DNA of 64,000 bases. Source: Whitmania pigra (taxonomy: Eukaryota; Annelida; Clitellata; Hirudinida; Haemopidae). The notes below the pieces were generated by a model, which ran no database searches, was not told where the DNA came from, and saw only the letters and a program-made list of their open reading frames with translations. The translations under genes and the position numbers were made by a program. Each line of letters begins with the position of its first letter. Position 1 is the stretch's first letter. The stretch is from contig JAJTWR010000275.1 of assembly GCA_021613335.1 (NCBI GenBank), forward strand, positions 20,001 to 84,000. The letters run 5' to 3'. Shown here one piece after another: positions 24,903-35,600 of the stretch.

Positions 24903-27900
24903 TTACATCCGGCAAGCTGTTTTCCTGAAGTGCGATAACGCTATCCCCATGCCGCAGCTGCTTTCGATGTCGTTGAAGTAAAGGTCGCCCCCGCATTTTA
25001 AGATATCAACATCACCACCTGTACAGGTTATATAAGACCGACAATCAGCCGGATGGATGTAATTACCATCCGCTTTGTTGTCACAGGATGGTTCCATTAA
25101 TCTGCATTGGAATTGAATAGAAATATCTGGATCTGTCAAAAATCCTAAAACAATTTAACAAATTTACGGATTTATTTTAATTTTATTAATATAAACATTT
25201 CTTCAATTTTTTATATATTGCATGACATTTTACATTATGTTACATTTGAATCTGATCCATATTTAATTACGAAAACCATTCTTTACTCTTCATCATCATA
25301 ATTAAGATTTATATGGAAAAAGTGCACGTCAGAGGTTCGAGCTAAGAATGTTTGTTATACTGTAAAGTTTGTATTATTAAAAATTATTAAAGGCGTGAAC
25401 TGAATTTTTGAACTTAAGAAGAACTGGATTACTTTAAGCAAAATGACTTCCTTTCTGGACCCAACTCGTTTTCGTAGATGCAGTATATTTTATTCGTATC
25501 ATAAAACGTATTCATGGGACAGTTTGTAAGGAAGGCTTTACCACTGTAGCATGTTACAAATGACCTACAATCCTCTGGGTTCGCGTGCATTCCGTTTTTG
25601 CGCTTCATACAAAAATTGTCTTGTACTGAAAATAATGTTGCAGGAACTTCGTTATCACCAGTCACGAGATATTCATACAATGCACAATTTGTATGTAAAC
25701 ATGTCAAAAAAATTTTAAAACGATTGTAACTTCATTTATATAGCGCCATATGCATAGCGTCAGAGGCGCTTCTTGTAACCATTTATATAGCGCTCCTTAC
25801 CAAGGGCGCTGGCGGCAGTACAGGCTGGGTTTCGAACACGACACATTACGACTGTTGCCATTACCGCCGCATGCAGGCACGTAACCTATTCGGCTAACCT
25901 GCACGCCCGATAAATAACATCAGTGATGTTGACGTTGTATACAATTAAATGTGATAATTAAACTGCAAGACAGTATTAAAAATTATGATTTTTTCATCGA
26001 TAGCTTTTAGCTGAGTAGGATCACACATCGTAACCCTATCAGCAATATCTTATTAAGCGCGCATTATGCAAGCTTTATCCCGATTGCCTATATAAGATGT
26101 CGTGTCCGGCCGCGCTCCTTTAAGTCCAAATCATCCTAGTTATGCAACGGACTTTAATCAAATAAATAAATAAGCCGCGCTCCTTCCGTCCTAATCCTCT
26201 AGTTATAAAATTGACGTTAATATGTTAGTTATAAAAGGTCTTGAGAGATATTGGGATTTGAACTCCAAATGGAGTCGCACCAAAACCAAAGTCTTAATCA
26301 CTACCGACGCCTGGTATTAATAATTCATGATAACTCGTAATAACTCATCATAATAAATAAAATAGTCAGATACTTGGAGCACCTTTGTGGAATAAAGCTG
26401 CTCTTAAAATGCTTAGACTTAAGAAACATTACTGTATGTTTCGTCATTCTTTGGCAAACGTCTGACCACGAATATCATTTAAAACTGCTTTCACTATCAC
26501 TTGGGCTGGCAGGTGGGCCATCCATCCAACCGCTATTATTATTTTTGGGGATCACATCCGATGCTTTTTTTACGGAGGAGACCCTCACTTTCGACGACCA
26601 CGAATATTCTCTCCCTTCGGACCGAATTTGAGGGGAGGTTCCTCGCCCGACTTCAAACCAAATCCACCGTCCAACCATCTACGTTTGCATTCGTCCATCA
26701 ATCCGTCCATTCAATCCAAGTTTGACGCTCTGCTAGCAGTTACACTTAGGACGCCCCTTCCAGAAAGAACGGATCATCTAAAACACCTACACGTTTCTTC
26801 TTACACTTATTCTCTTGTTCTATCTCTGGCTTCTCAGATACAGAGATGTCGTTTCAGTCTTTTCCAGTTTTTGTAAAACTTTAAGAAGTGACCTTTTTCA
26901 TTCTATCCTTAAAGTCAAGCGACTCAAAAAGGCTGAATTTCTAATCATCTAAGTAACAACAGACTTAACGGCACAATTGACAGTGCGTTAAATCTCTAGT
27001 GCTCACGCGTGATCTAATGGTTAGGACTTGGATAATCATCTAGCTATGCAACGGACGTTAATAAACAATTAATTAATTTTTACAGTGCACTAACCCAGCA
27101 TGGATTCGAACACCGTTCTAATCATCCAGTTATATAACGGACGTTAATAGACAACAAAAAGCAGTGCACTCTCATCAAGTCATGCTGAGGACGTCGATAA
27201 AATACTATTATTTATTTATTTGATTATAGTCCGTTGCATAACTGAGATGATTTGGACTGATAAAATACTATTATAGCGCCGCATTATTCATAAGGACGTC
27301 TAGGCCGAAGCCTAGGGGTGTCTAAATCATCTCAGTTATGCAAAGGACTAGAAAATAAATCAAATAAATAAATAAGAAGCCTGGGATCCACCAAATCATT
27401 GCGCTCGAAACTTGTGCATTAAAAGAGTCTAGTCTCATCGCAGAGGATACAAGAGAGGCCTTTCTCTGCTTTTTGAGAAGTATATTGATAATTACCTTTG
27501 GTCCACTCTGAAAGACTCCAAGTTCAATCATTTCATGTATCGATGTTTAACTTAAAAACGGTAAAACTCCGTTATTTTGGTATTGCTTATTCATGCTAAT
27601 TAAAGGTTATTTGATATGATGATATTACTTTATTTTAACTCATTAATTAATTCATTTGTAATATTATTTAAAAAAAAACTCTACTCAAGGAAAACGTGAA
27701 ATTCTCGAGGAGGGCGTTGGGAGATGCCGAGGGGCTCGTCACCTAAGGGCCCTGCCATGGGTTATGTGAGGATGTGAGGACATTCCTCCCTAATCTTTTT
27801 CCCTTCTCTTCTTTTCTAAAAACGAAGAGCTTGCGACAATTGCAATTCCGACACAGAACATCGAAGTGTGCAGTTTAGCCGAATGGGTTACGTGCCTGCA

Positions 27901-28567
27901 TACGGCGGTAATGGCAACAGTCGTAATGTGTCGTGTTCGAAACCCAGCCTGCACTGCCGCCAGCGCCCTTGGTAAGGAGCGCTATATAAATGAAGTTACA
28001 AGAAGCGCCTCTGACGCTATGCATATGGCGCTATATAAATGAAGTTACAATCACAATTAATAGAACAACAGTGTCTAGTTTTCAAGATATGGCTCTCAGT
28101 AACAGAAAGCACAACTATACAGCGGACGAGTTAGATTACCGTGACTGACTGGAGTTGTGTCGCAGCCTGGAAGGCTAAAATATCCAGTAGAACTATACAA
28201 AAGAGACTTTATACAAAAAAGATAGAACCTCGATTCTCCACCAACATGGGACAAGTCTGCAACTTTGCCAATACGGATACGGAATTATGAAAGAAAAATA
28301 AGACATTACGTCTTTCGCTTGCATCTGTAGAGCTTACAAATGGGGCGGAAAGAAATCAAAGACATTTAATCTTGTTTATTAACAAAATTAAAATCAATCC
28401 GCTACGTAGTTTGTCATTCTGGGAGATTTTTAGCCGAGAATTTTGCACCTCACGATAAAGTACGGTTGGTTAAAAACCAATAACCTGAAAGAATAGCAGT
28501 TAATGAACTTACCCTTCGATGAAACGTAGACAAATAAAATGATCAAAGCGAATTTCGAAATTTTCAT
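24903..28567 (-). CDS. Small secreted chitin-binding (CBM14/peritrophin-A) protein, two candidate last exons
   Basis: The first exon at 28567-28513 encodes a signal peptide (MKISKFALIILFVYVSSK) and ends in phase 1 at a GTAAGT donor. Two downstream exons start with matching phase: 25625-25429 (C of NFC, NPEDC, FVTC, LTNC, IYC, SFC: six cysteines) and 25132-24903 (PSC, HPADC, YITC, ILKC, ESSC, KTAC). Each is a full CBM14 domain followed at once by a stop, giving proteins of about 83 or 94 aa. The two cannot be joined to each other in frame through the visible sites, so they look mutually exclusive. Alternatively, the second belongs to another copy whose first exon is lost. Peritrophin-type domains bind chitin extracellularly. 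The signal exon has the same length (55 nt), phase and style as that of the neighbouring chitinase, suggesting local duplication. The domains are certain; the pairing with this first exon is inference, because the intron is nearly 3 kb and SINE-filled. Confidence 0.6.
25737..25907 (-). repeat. tRNA-derived SINE, family 1 (well-preserved copy)
   Basis: The minus strand reads GCAGGTTAGCCGAATAGG (A box), then CGGTAATGGCAACAGTCG, GTGTTCGAAACCCAGCC (B box), CCCTTGGTAAGGAGCGCT, and the tail GCGCCTCTGACGCTATGCAT. Confidence 0.9.
26117..27205. repeat. Cluster of SINE-like fragments with AAATAA tails
   Basis: Fragments of one short repeat, AAATCATCTCAGTTATGCAA then GGAC and (AAATA)n, recur at about 26123-26180, 26195-26225, 27015-27065 and 27115-27150. 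At 27007-27120 TGATCTAATGGTTAGGAC and GGATTCGAACACC look like the A and B boxes of a tRNA-derived head. Overlapping open frames at 26374-26876 have no recognisable product. Confidence 0.6.
26225..26320 (-). repeat. tRNA-derived SINE, family 2 (head)
   Basis: The minus strand reads GTCGGTAGTGATTAAGAC (A-box-like) and GGAGTTCAAATCCC (B-box-like), as at 12462 and 18335. Confidence 0.6.
27208..27366. repeat. Fold-back pair of AAATAA-tailed repeats
   Basis: The left arm (about 27208-27257) reads on the minus strand as nearly the same sequence as the right arm (about 27308-27366): CAAATCATCTCAGTTATGCA, RGGACTA, then AAATCAAATAAATAAAT. The arms are about 50 bp, separated by about 50 bp, so transcripts could form a hairpin. 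It most likely arose from two head-to-head insertions of the same repeat. Confidence 0.75.
27868..28050 (+). repeat. tRNA-derived SINE, family 1 (reference copy)
   Basis: Best-preserved copy. TTAGCCGAATGGGTTA is a tRNA-type A box and GTTCGAAACCC a B box about 55 bp further on. Next come the body CGCCCTTGGTAAGGAGCGC and a tail in which GCGCTATATAAATGAAGTTA occurs twice, around GCGCCTCTGACGCTATGCAT. The promoter boxes would serve RNA polymerase III. The tail matches the LINE end at 48596. Confidence 0.92.
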
Positions 28568-29627
28568 TATCAAAACTGATTTGAGATTGTTTGATTTGAT
28601 GACGTTAAACACAGTCTTGTCTAACAACGGATTTATCAAAACTGAATGCTTATAAATTAATTAGTGATGAAAGTGGAAACAATGTTTCAAGATGTTCTTG
28701 CGGTTAAAACTTCGCCCCTCAAAATGACAGTGCCTTTCTCGTTGCGGAATTCTTAAACTAATCGTACGTCTATGCCAGTGCCGTTTTGGTGTATTTTAAT
28801 AACTTGATATCTATAGCTCAGGCTTGGGTTAGGGTAGGGGTAATAACCTAACAATTTTGCGGTTTGGGTTAAGGTTAGAGTTCCACTTGTGGGTTAGGTT
28901 AGGAGTTATAATTTAATTTCAAAATGATCTGATGATCCTATTTTTAAATTAATATTCAATTAACTAAACTAATTGCATATTACAGAAAAAAAAATCAAAA
29001 AATTAAATTACTTTTGTATACAAAAAAAAATTTAGAATGTCAAGTTTTAACTTTTAAGGCCACGATCACGCCCCCTGAAGGCCCATGAATATTCGCATAA
29101 AATTAGTCTGAAAATCATCTCAGTTGTACAACCACAATCGAAAGTGATTCATCCTCACGACAACGATGAATGTTTATTTTTGTTTGCTCGTTAATCGGTT
29201 GTCTTCTGCAGATCACCAGCTTTTCGGATGGAGCGATACACAATTTGGACGAAAAAATTGATCAACTTACCATTTTTCAATTTAATTGTTATAAAGTGTT
29301 GTTACGAAACATAAGCATTGAATGGATCTGGTTAAAATTAATGTTTGCTGTAAAAGCATAAACCCTCGTTTATTTCATAAACAAAAGACCGATGAATAAA
29401 ATAAGGGTAGGATGGGAATGTCTTTCTGCTGCCGACACTACTGCTTTTGGAAGAGGTCTGAAAATGTATCGTTTTCAACGTTAACCCTTTAAAAAGTTAA
29501 ATCAATTATCTAAATAATTAATTCGTGAATGAAAATTTTGCTTTTAAAGTTATTTCACTGCTTCGAATACAAAGCGACATCTCCCGAGACTTCGGCTTTT
29601 CAGCTTCAAAAGTTAAGCAATTATTTG
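28568..29627. other. Intergenic between the small CBM14 gene and the chitinase
   Basis: Upstream region of the small secreted gene; holds the GGGTTAGG tract. Short frames at 29170-29361 and 29525-29734 are not supported as genes. Confidence 0.5.
28826..28910 (+). repeat. Degenerate GGGTTAGG-rich tract
   Basis: GGGTTAGGGTAGGGGT, GGGTTAAGGTTAGAG and GGGTTAGGTTAGG occur within about 85 bp. This resembles interstitial telomere-like sequence or a common marine-invertebrate simple repeat. There are too few exact TTAGGG units to call a telomere relic. Confidence 0.5.
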
Positions 29628-29630
29628 AAT

Positions 29631-29636
29631 TTATTA
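29631..29636 (-). terminator. Poly(A) signal AATAAA for the chitinase
   Basis: AATAAA on the minus strand, 64 nt after the stop of the last CBM14 exon at 29700. No comparable signal follows the stop of the preceding CBM14 exon at 30707, which favours 29700 as the main transcript end. Confidence 0.55.
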
Positions 29637-29699
29637 AGCATGCATGGCCTTTCTATAATGGGCTTATGATGGGCGATGATACAAAAACAAATAGTTTCA

Positions 29700-32600
29700 T
29701 TACATTTTGCATTCATCCCTCCTGGCTTGAGTGATATTTTGCGCATAATTACAAAGTTTCTTCATGTCGTCATAATACGTCCCTGCCGGACAGTCCATGA
29801 TACTGGGTATTTCATTGGAGCACATTACAAACTGTCTGCAATCACCAGTATATATGTAGATGCCATTTGATTTTCCTTTGCACGAAGTATTAGTAATTCC
29901 AGTCGTCCTTATCACTTCAACTGAAGTTTTGGTGGTGGTCTTCTGGGTGCTAGATTCTGTCGCACTGTTAGTGAGAAAAAGCACTCCATGGAGTGGCGGA
30001 TTTAGGGATTTAAAAAATAAAAGCAAAATTAATTAAAACTATTTTAATTTCACTTTTAGAAGTACTTAAATAATTTACAAAATTGGACTAAAATTTGAGT
30101 ATTCTTCTCGCTCCCTCCCTAAATTCGCCCAGTGGTTTCATTTTAGATATACTTATGTAAATTTGATTGTTAGAACTAAAAAAAGAGTGATTATTACACA
30201 GATCCATGTCTTCTTAACCACTACAAATAATTGTTATGTTATGTTATATTATATTAGTTTAAGCCCCGTCCAGATTCTCTGAATCCATTGAAAGTAGAAA
30301 TAAATTTAAGGCGGAAAATATGTATACATGACTTTAAATTTATTTCGTTCCTGAATATCAAAAGACTGCTAATAGTTTGATTAAATATCTCGGATTAAAT
30401 TTGTCATTATTCTCTAGTAAAAGCAGATCGTTAATAAGTACACGTATGATTAACTAAAATCGAAAGAACTGACTAATAAATGAGCAATGAGAGTTTTCTT
30501 TGATAATCTAATATTTTTTTTTAAGGAAAATGATTTAAAGCTTGATTTGATTTGCAATGCTTGCTGGTAACGCACAGCCTGGCGAGGAAGGTCTCTAAGG
30601 GCAAAGGGCAAAGGGCAAAAGAAAATAATCATTAAAGCAGAAGGGGCCAAAACTATATAGACAAATTAAATTGATTGCATATAAACAGTTGTTAGTAAGA
30701 ACAACTTCAATACTTTTCAGAGAAGCATTCGGATTTTCTGGCAAGAGTAAGATCTAACTTCCAGTTGCAGACTTTCTTTAACTCGTCAAAATAAAGTCCA
30801 TCCTGGCATTTCACGATTTGACCAACGCCATTGCTGCAGACCAGGAACGTTTCGCAATCGTCTGGATTCACATATTCTCCGTTCGGCTTTCCTCTGCAGA
30901 TAGTCTCTAATTCACCAAGCGATTCATCATCTGTCCTGTTAAAAGCAAAGGCTATGATTACCAGGTCTTAACAACTTTTTGATTGTTAAGAAACGACAAT
31001 AGATGGTCATGCATAGAATTTGTAATTGTTATGTGGTGCCCGTGCATTTTATTGATGTTCAGGACACTCAGATCATTAATTGAAACATACTAAAAGTCCT
31101 ACACCTAATCGGGAATCAACGTATTAACTCGCATAACTGTTGTCCTTAATCGGCTTATATTTATTTTATTAACGTCCATTTCATGACGAGATGATTAGGA
31201 CGGCGATAAATTGTATTATCATATATGTGTGCATTGTCACCTTGAACGAGGTATAATATGAAATGATAAATGCAATTTGGCAATACTCGCTTTTTCTGAT
31301 CACCATTTTCTTCTGGACTCTCAGTGACAGAAACCTTATCTTTGATACTGTTTAAAAAATGTAACTAAATTTGATTAATTTTGGTTATAATTGCAAACTA
31401 TCAACATGTGATGTCCTACCTTACCGTTCATCATTTTAACGAGAGTTTTAACATAAACATTACTAAAGCTAAATAACCAAAGATGACGTACGTGAGAAAT
31501 TTTGGATCAGTTGCATAGTTTAGGGCATTAAGAAGAGGATACCTTTCTGACCCACAGACGCCCTTGAAATCATCGAAAGATAACTCCCACAAGAACCACC
31601 CACCCAGGTTTTCATTCTTTAAGTAATCCACCTGTAATATAACCTAATAATTATTCATACTGGTTAAGAAGACCGGGATCTGTGTACTAATCACTCTTTT
31701 TGCATGAATTTGCATGCTAATAGTTTTAAGAAGTTGAAGAAAAACGGAAAATTACACTGTTTAATACGTTAGAAAGTTTCATATCTAAACATGTATTTTG
31801 TACCCCGACCGTGCTAAAAAAAAGTGACCCCGGTCGATTCCTTTGAATGTAAAGAATCTGAAATAATGTTTGTAATACAATTTTTTAATGGTTCAAATAC
31901 AATAATAAGCAACAAAATGGCTGTGAAATATCCGCACTACTATAGTTTCAGCAAGCGGTTTAGGGGAGACATAAAGGGGTATATAAAGGTTGCAGTATTT
32001 GGTCCCTCCACCACCAAAGTGTTCTAGATTCACCACTGTGGATTCTTAAAAGACGTTAATAAACATCAAGCCATTTAGTAATTCGAAGCAAAATGTTAAG
32101 TCAACCAGGGCCAGTTTACGATGCCTTGTTTTTCCATGTAGAGGTATTTCTGTGAGTTTTACATCTTAACTCAGGGTATTAATTTGGTAACTCGTTTTTG
32201 GATTTGTTCAACTCTATCTATTAGATATTTGTTAATAGGTGTTCCATACGGGTGAACATTATTCTACATTATAAAAGACAAGCTTTAAGACATCCTGATC
32301 TTTTGAGGAGAAGGATGCCCTGATCATCCAAGAAACTGATGCAGTTTTATGAGTCAATATGGGCTGCAAACTTTAAGCTTGGGTCTATCATAATTCCGAG
32401 ATCCATAATCCTGTCTTGTTGGAAGGTATGATCGTACTTACGATTATTTATTTTTTTTCTGTGACCTGCTAATGAAGAAAACCTGACATTTTGCTGGTGC
32501 GAGCTGAAGTTGCCAGGTGTGACTCCACTGAGCTAACTTGTCGAGAGCAGACTGCAGTTGGGTTTCGGACGAAGTTGGGAAGCAGTAGAGCTTAACATCA

Positions 32601-35600
32601 TCAGCAAATAACTACAAACAATACCAGTATCCTTGAATTTGTTAAGAAGATCATTGATGTACAATGGAAAAGGCGTGGGGACAAGCACACTGCCCTAGGA
32701 GACACCGTTGGATACAGAAGCGGTATTTGATAAAATTCCACTTATATTAATTTTTGAATTCTTATAAATGTCACAGAGTTGTTAAGCTTCAATCGCGAAG
32801 CTCTCACATATAGGGATGTACTGGATTTTCATATGGCTCCAAAGGCGGATCTAAAACTTTTTAACAATATTAAATTTAAAAAAATTTAAATTTATTTTAT
32901 TTTATTTTATAACAGATTACATATTATAACAGATTTACTTAATTTTTTCTTATACTCTCCAAATGACGGAGAGAGCACGCAGATGGCTCTGGTATCCGTC
33001 CGATTATCGGCTATCCGGGAATATCCGTAATCCGACAGTCCTTTAACCGGCATAAATTCGTTTTTAAATTTCAAATTAAATATAGACTAGCAAAAAAAAG
33101 CTAAATAAGAAGGATTGTTTTGACTTTGATTTCTCCAAACTAAATACAGAATTAAGTAATGTTGATGCAGTCAGCAGAGCGTGTACAAGTATTTCTGTAA
33201 CCTACAGTATGGGTACCCTACGTCAAAAGTGTATGTTGAAATTTGAAATCAGGGACATCATTTAAGGGATGGCAGGAGAAGGCCGTTGACCCTTGACTAC
33301 ACGCAAAAAAGGTTATCTCTTGATGCTGTGCGGGGGTTTGCCCTCTTTGGAAAAAGCTGAAATGATGTTCCTGGTTGAAATGTAAATTTATTTGAACCAA
33401 CCATAAAACGTGAAGATTATTTTACAAATGACTATAAACCTATTGTTGTAAACTTAGATTTTTTGGAAATTAATTAAGTTTATATTGCTAAAATAATCTT
33501 TTTCGGGCACGTGGGATCTATCATTGCTACAGAAAAGCATTCTCGATAATCACCTGACAAACAGCGAGAATCAGACAACTTGGAAGCTCAAATATCCATT
33601 TGCATCCTTAAGTACCTCCTTAAACAATTAACTTCTATTATTCAGTTCCGTTAACTGAATACTTGCTCTAATAAACTTATTAGTTAACTTGCTTATTTGC
33701 GGACTCCCCGGGTTATTTCACTATTGACGTGTTATGCCAAGTTTTATATCGCTTTCCACTTCTAAGTGAGTGGGCTTTTGCAGGTGAGTGACTTTTCATA
33801 CTGCTCAGCAGAAGTGAAGAAGTCAGATATTTGAACAAAAATTGTTATCGCATCGAATAAGCCCGAAATGTTAGAGGCTGAATGCAATGAAGCTTTTGTA
33901 AAGAGTGCATACTTTATGTGCAATGGTTGACATTATTCAGAGGTGCATCGCAACAAATTTGGACTTAGTCCAGGTTGTTTGTGCGCTGAATCTAGCCCAG
34001 ATCGTGGTTAGCACCATCACTTACAAAATCCTGTAAAACTTACAATACACACATACTAATATGATATTAGTAATATCTACATTTGACATCAACGAAGGAA
34101 ACGAACCTTCATCGACAAACTTCTGACGTCATCATAACCAATCCAGGTAGAGCCTAACACAACGTAAGGAACTTTCTGTTCCTCAATCCATCTTTTCGTT
34201 GATTTGATATCATTAACGATGGAACATATCTAAAAATGTCATTTGAGGTTCAGTAACTTATTTGTCTAAGTAATAAATTTGGACTAATTGCATGCAATTT
34301 CATTCGAGTTATTTGCGGATATTTTTTTATTTTTTAAACAATATTATTGTTTTGATAAATTTTCAGTCTAAATAACAATTAATAGCAATAATAACCATTG
34401 TCGCTCTAGAAAAACGTTTCTAATTTTTATCGTTTACCTCATAATAAGCAAGAATCCCACTGGAGGCTGTGTACTTGCCTGCTGGGCAGCCACTAATCGT
34501 CGCTGCTCCCACTTCATCGTTGATGGAAGAGGCTAAAGTGAAGCAAGTTCCATAACTAGCCATGCCCAAAAGAAGTTTACTAGCATCGGCACCATTATCT
34601 TTCCAGTAACGAACAGCCCAGTCCTACTCGGTGCAATTGTTTAAAATGCAAATTAAATTAATATTTTTATTAATTAATTTTTAAAAAATTAAGACGGACC
34701 ATACCATGCTCATAGTGTCGTTGCCAACTGAGTAAAGGGGCGCATTATGGCCAGTGACATTATCAAAGGCTCCGTGAAAATCATACGTCATAATGTTTAT
34801 GAAATCTAGATGCCTTAGAAAAATTTATTTATAATTAATAATTTACATTTTTAATTAATTGATTTGATAATTTTAGAAACACGTCTGAGAATACGTCGTT
34901 TTGGGAAGGACAAAGATGGATAGAGGATTTTGAGTTTGAAGCAAAAAAAAGAATATGAATGAAATAACTTTCGTTTTGCTACTTTCTTACTTGGAGATGA
35001 CGTCAATTTCATAAGCTTTTTCCACGTAATGCTCTCCAGCAGCTACAGCTGCGCTGAGTAAAAGCTTTGACCTGTTACCAGACAATGGTTCTTCATCGAA
35101 AGCTAAACGGAGTTCCTGGCGCGCAAATTGAAAGTATTGAAAGGCAGTGGAAAACAGTCGGATTAAGTCCAAATCATCTTAGTTATGCTCGGACTTTAAT
35201 TAAATAAATAAGAAAACAGTCAATAAATAATAGCAAACAAAGAGACTCCAAGTGAGCAAACAAAATTAATTATTTTTAATTTGTAATTGATGGCATGAGA
35301 GACATCTTTGGCGTAAAGCATCACCAAAGCAAATTTAGGGATGGCACGGGGAAATGGCCTTCCATGCATGTCTGCATGCGGCATAAAAAGTTACATTCGC
35401 CATTTTTCGCGTGAGCAACCCATTTTGCGCCGCCAGAGATGCCTTGCAGTAGTAGTAGTATTTTATTAATGTCCTCAGCATAACTTAATGTGCAGGACAG
35501 ACAAAGATGCCCTTTGGAAGCGACGCTATATAAACGATCGGTTGGCTGCAGTGCCTTCAGTCCAAATCATCTCGGTTATGCAAAGGACTATAATCAAATA

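Noticed and set aside
26374..26876. Cluster of overlapping frames on both strands
   Set aside because: They lie in SINE-rich DNA, contradict each other in frame and show no homology I can recognise.
27868..28050. True tRNA gene from the A and B boxes
   Set aside because: The sequence cannot fold a full cloverleaf acceptor stem as written, and it recurs with a common non-tRNA body and tail, so it is a SINE.
28826..28910. Interstitial telomere
   Set aside because: The GGGTTAGG motifs are too few and irregular, so this is at most a simple-repeat relic.
31824..32027. Plus-strand frame of 67 aa in chitinase intron 7
   Set aside because: No signal peptide, domain or splice support; adjacent to a LINE fragment.
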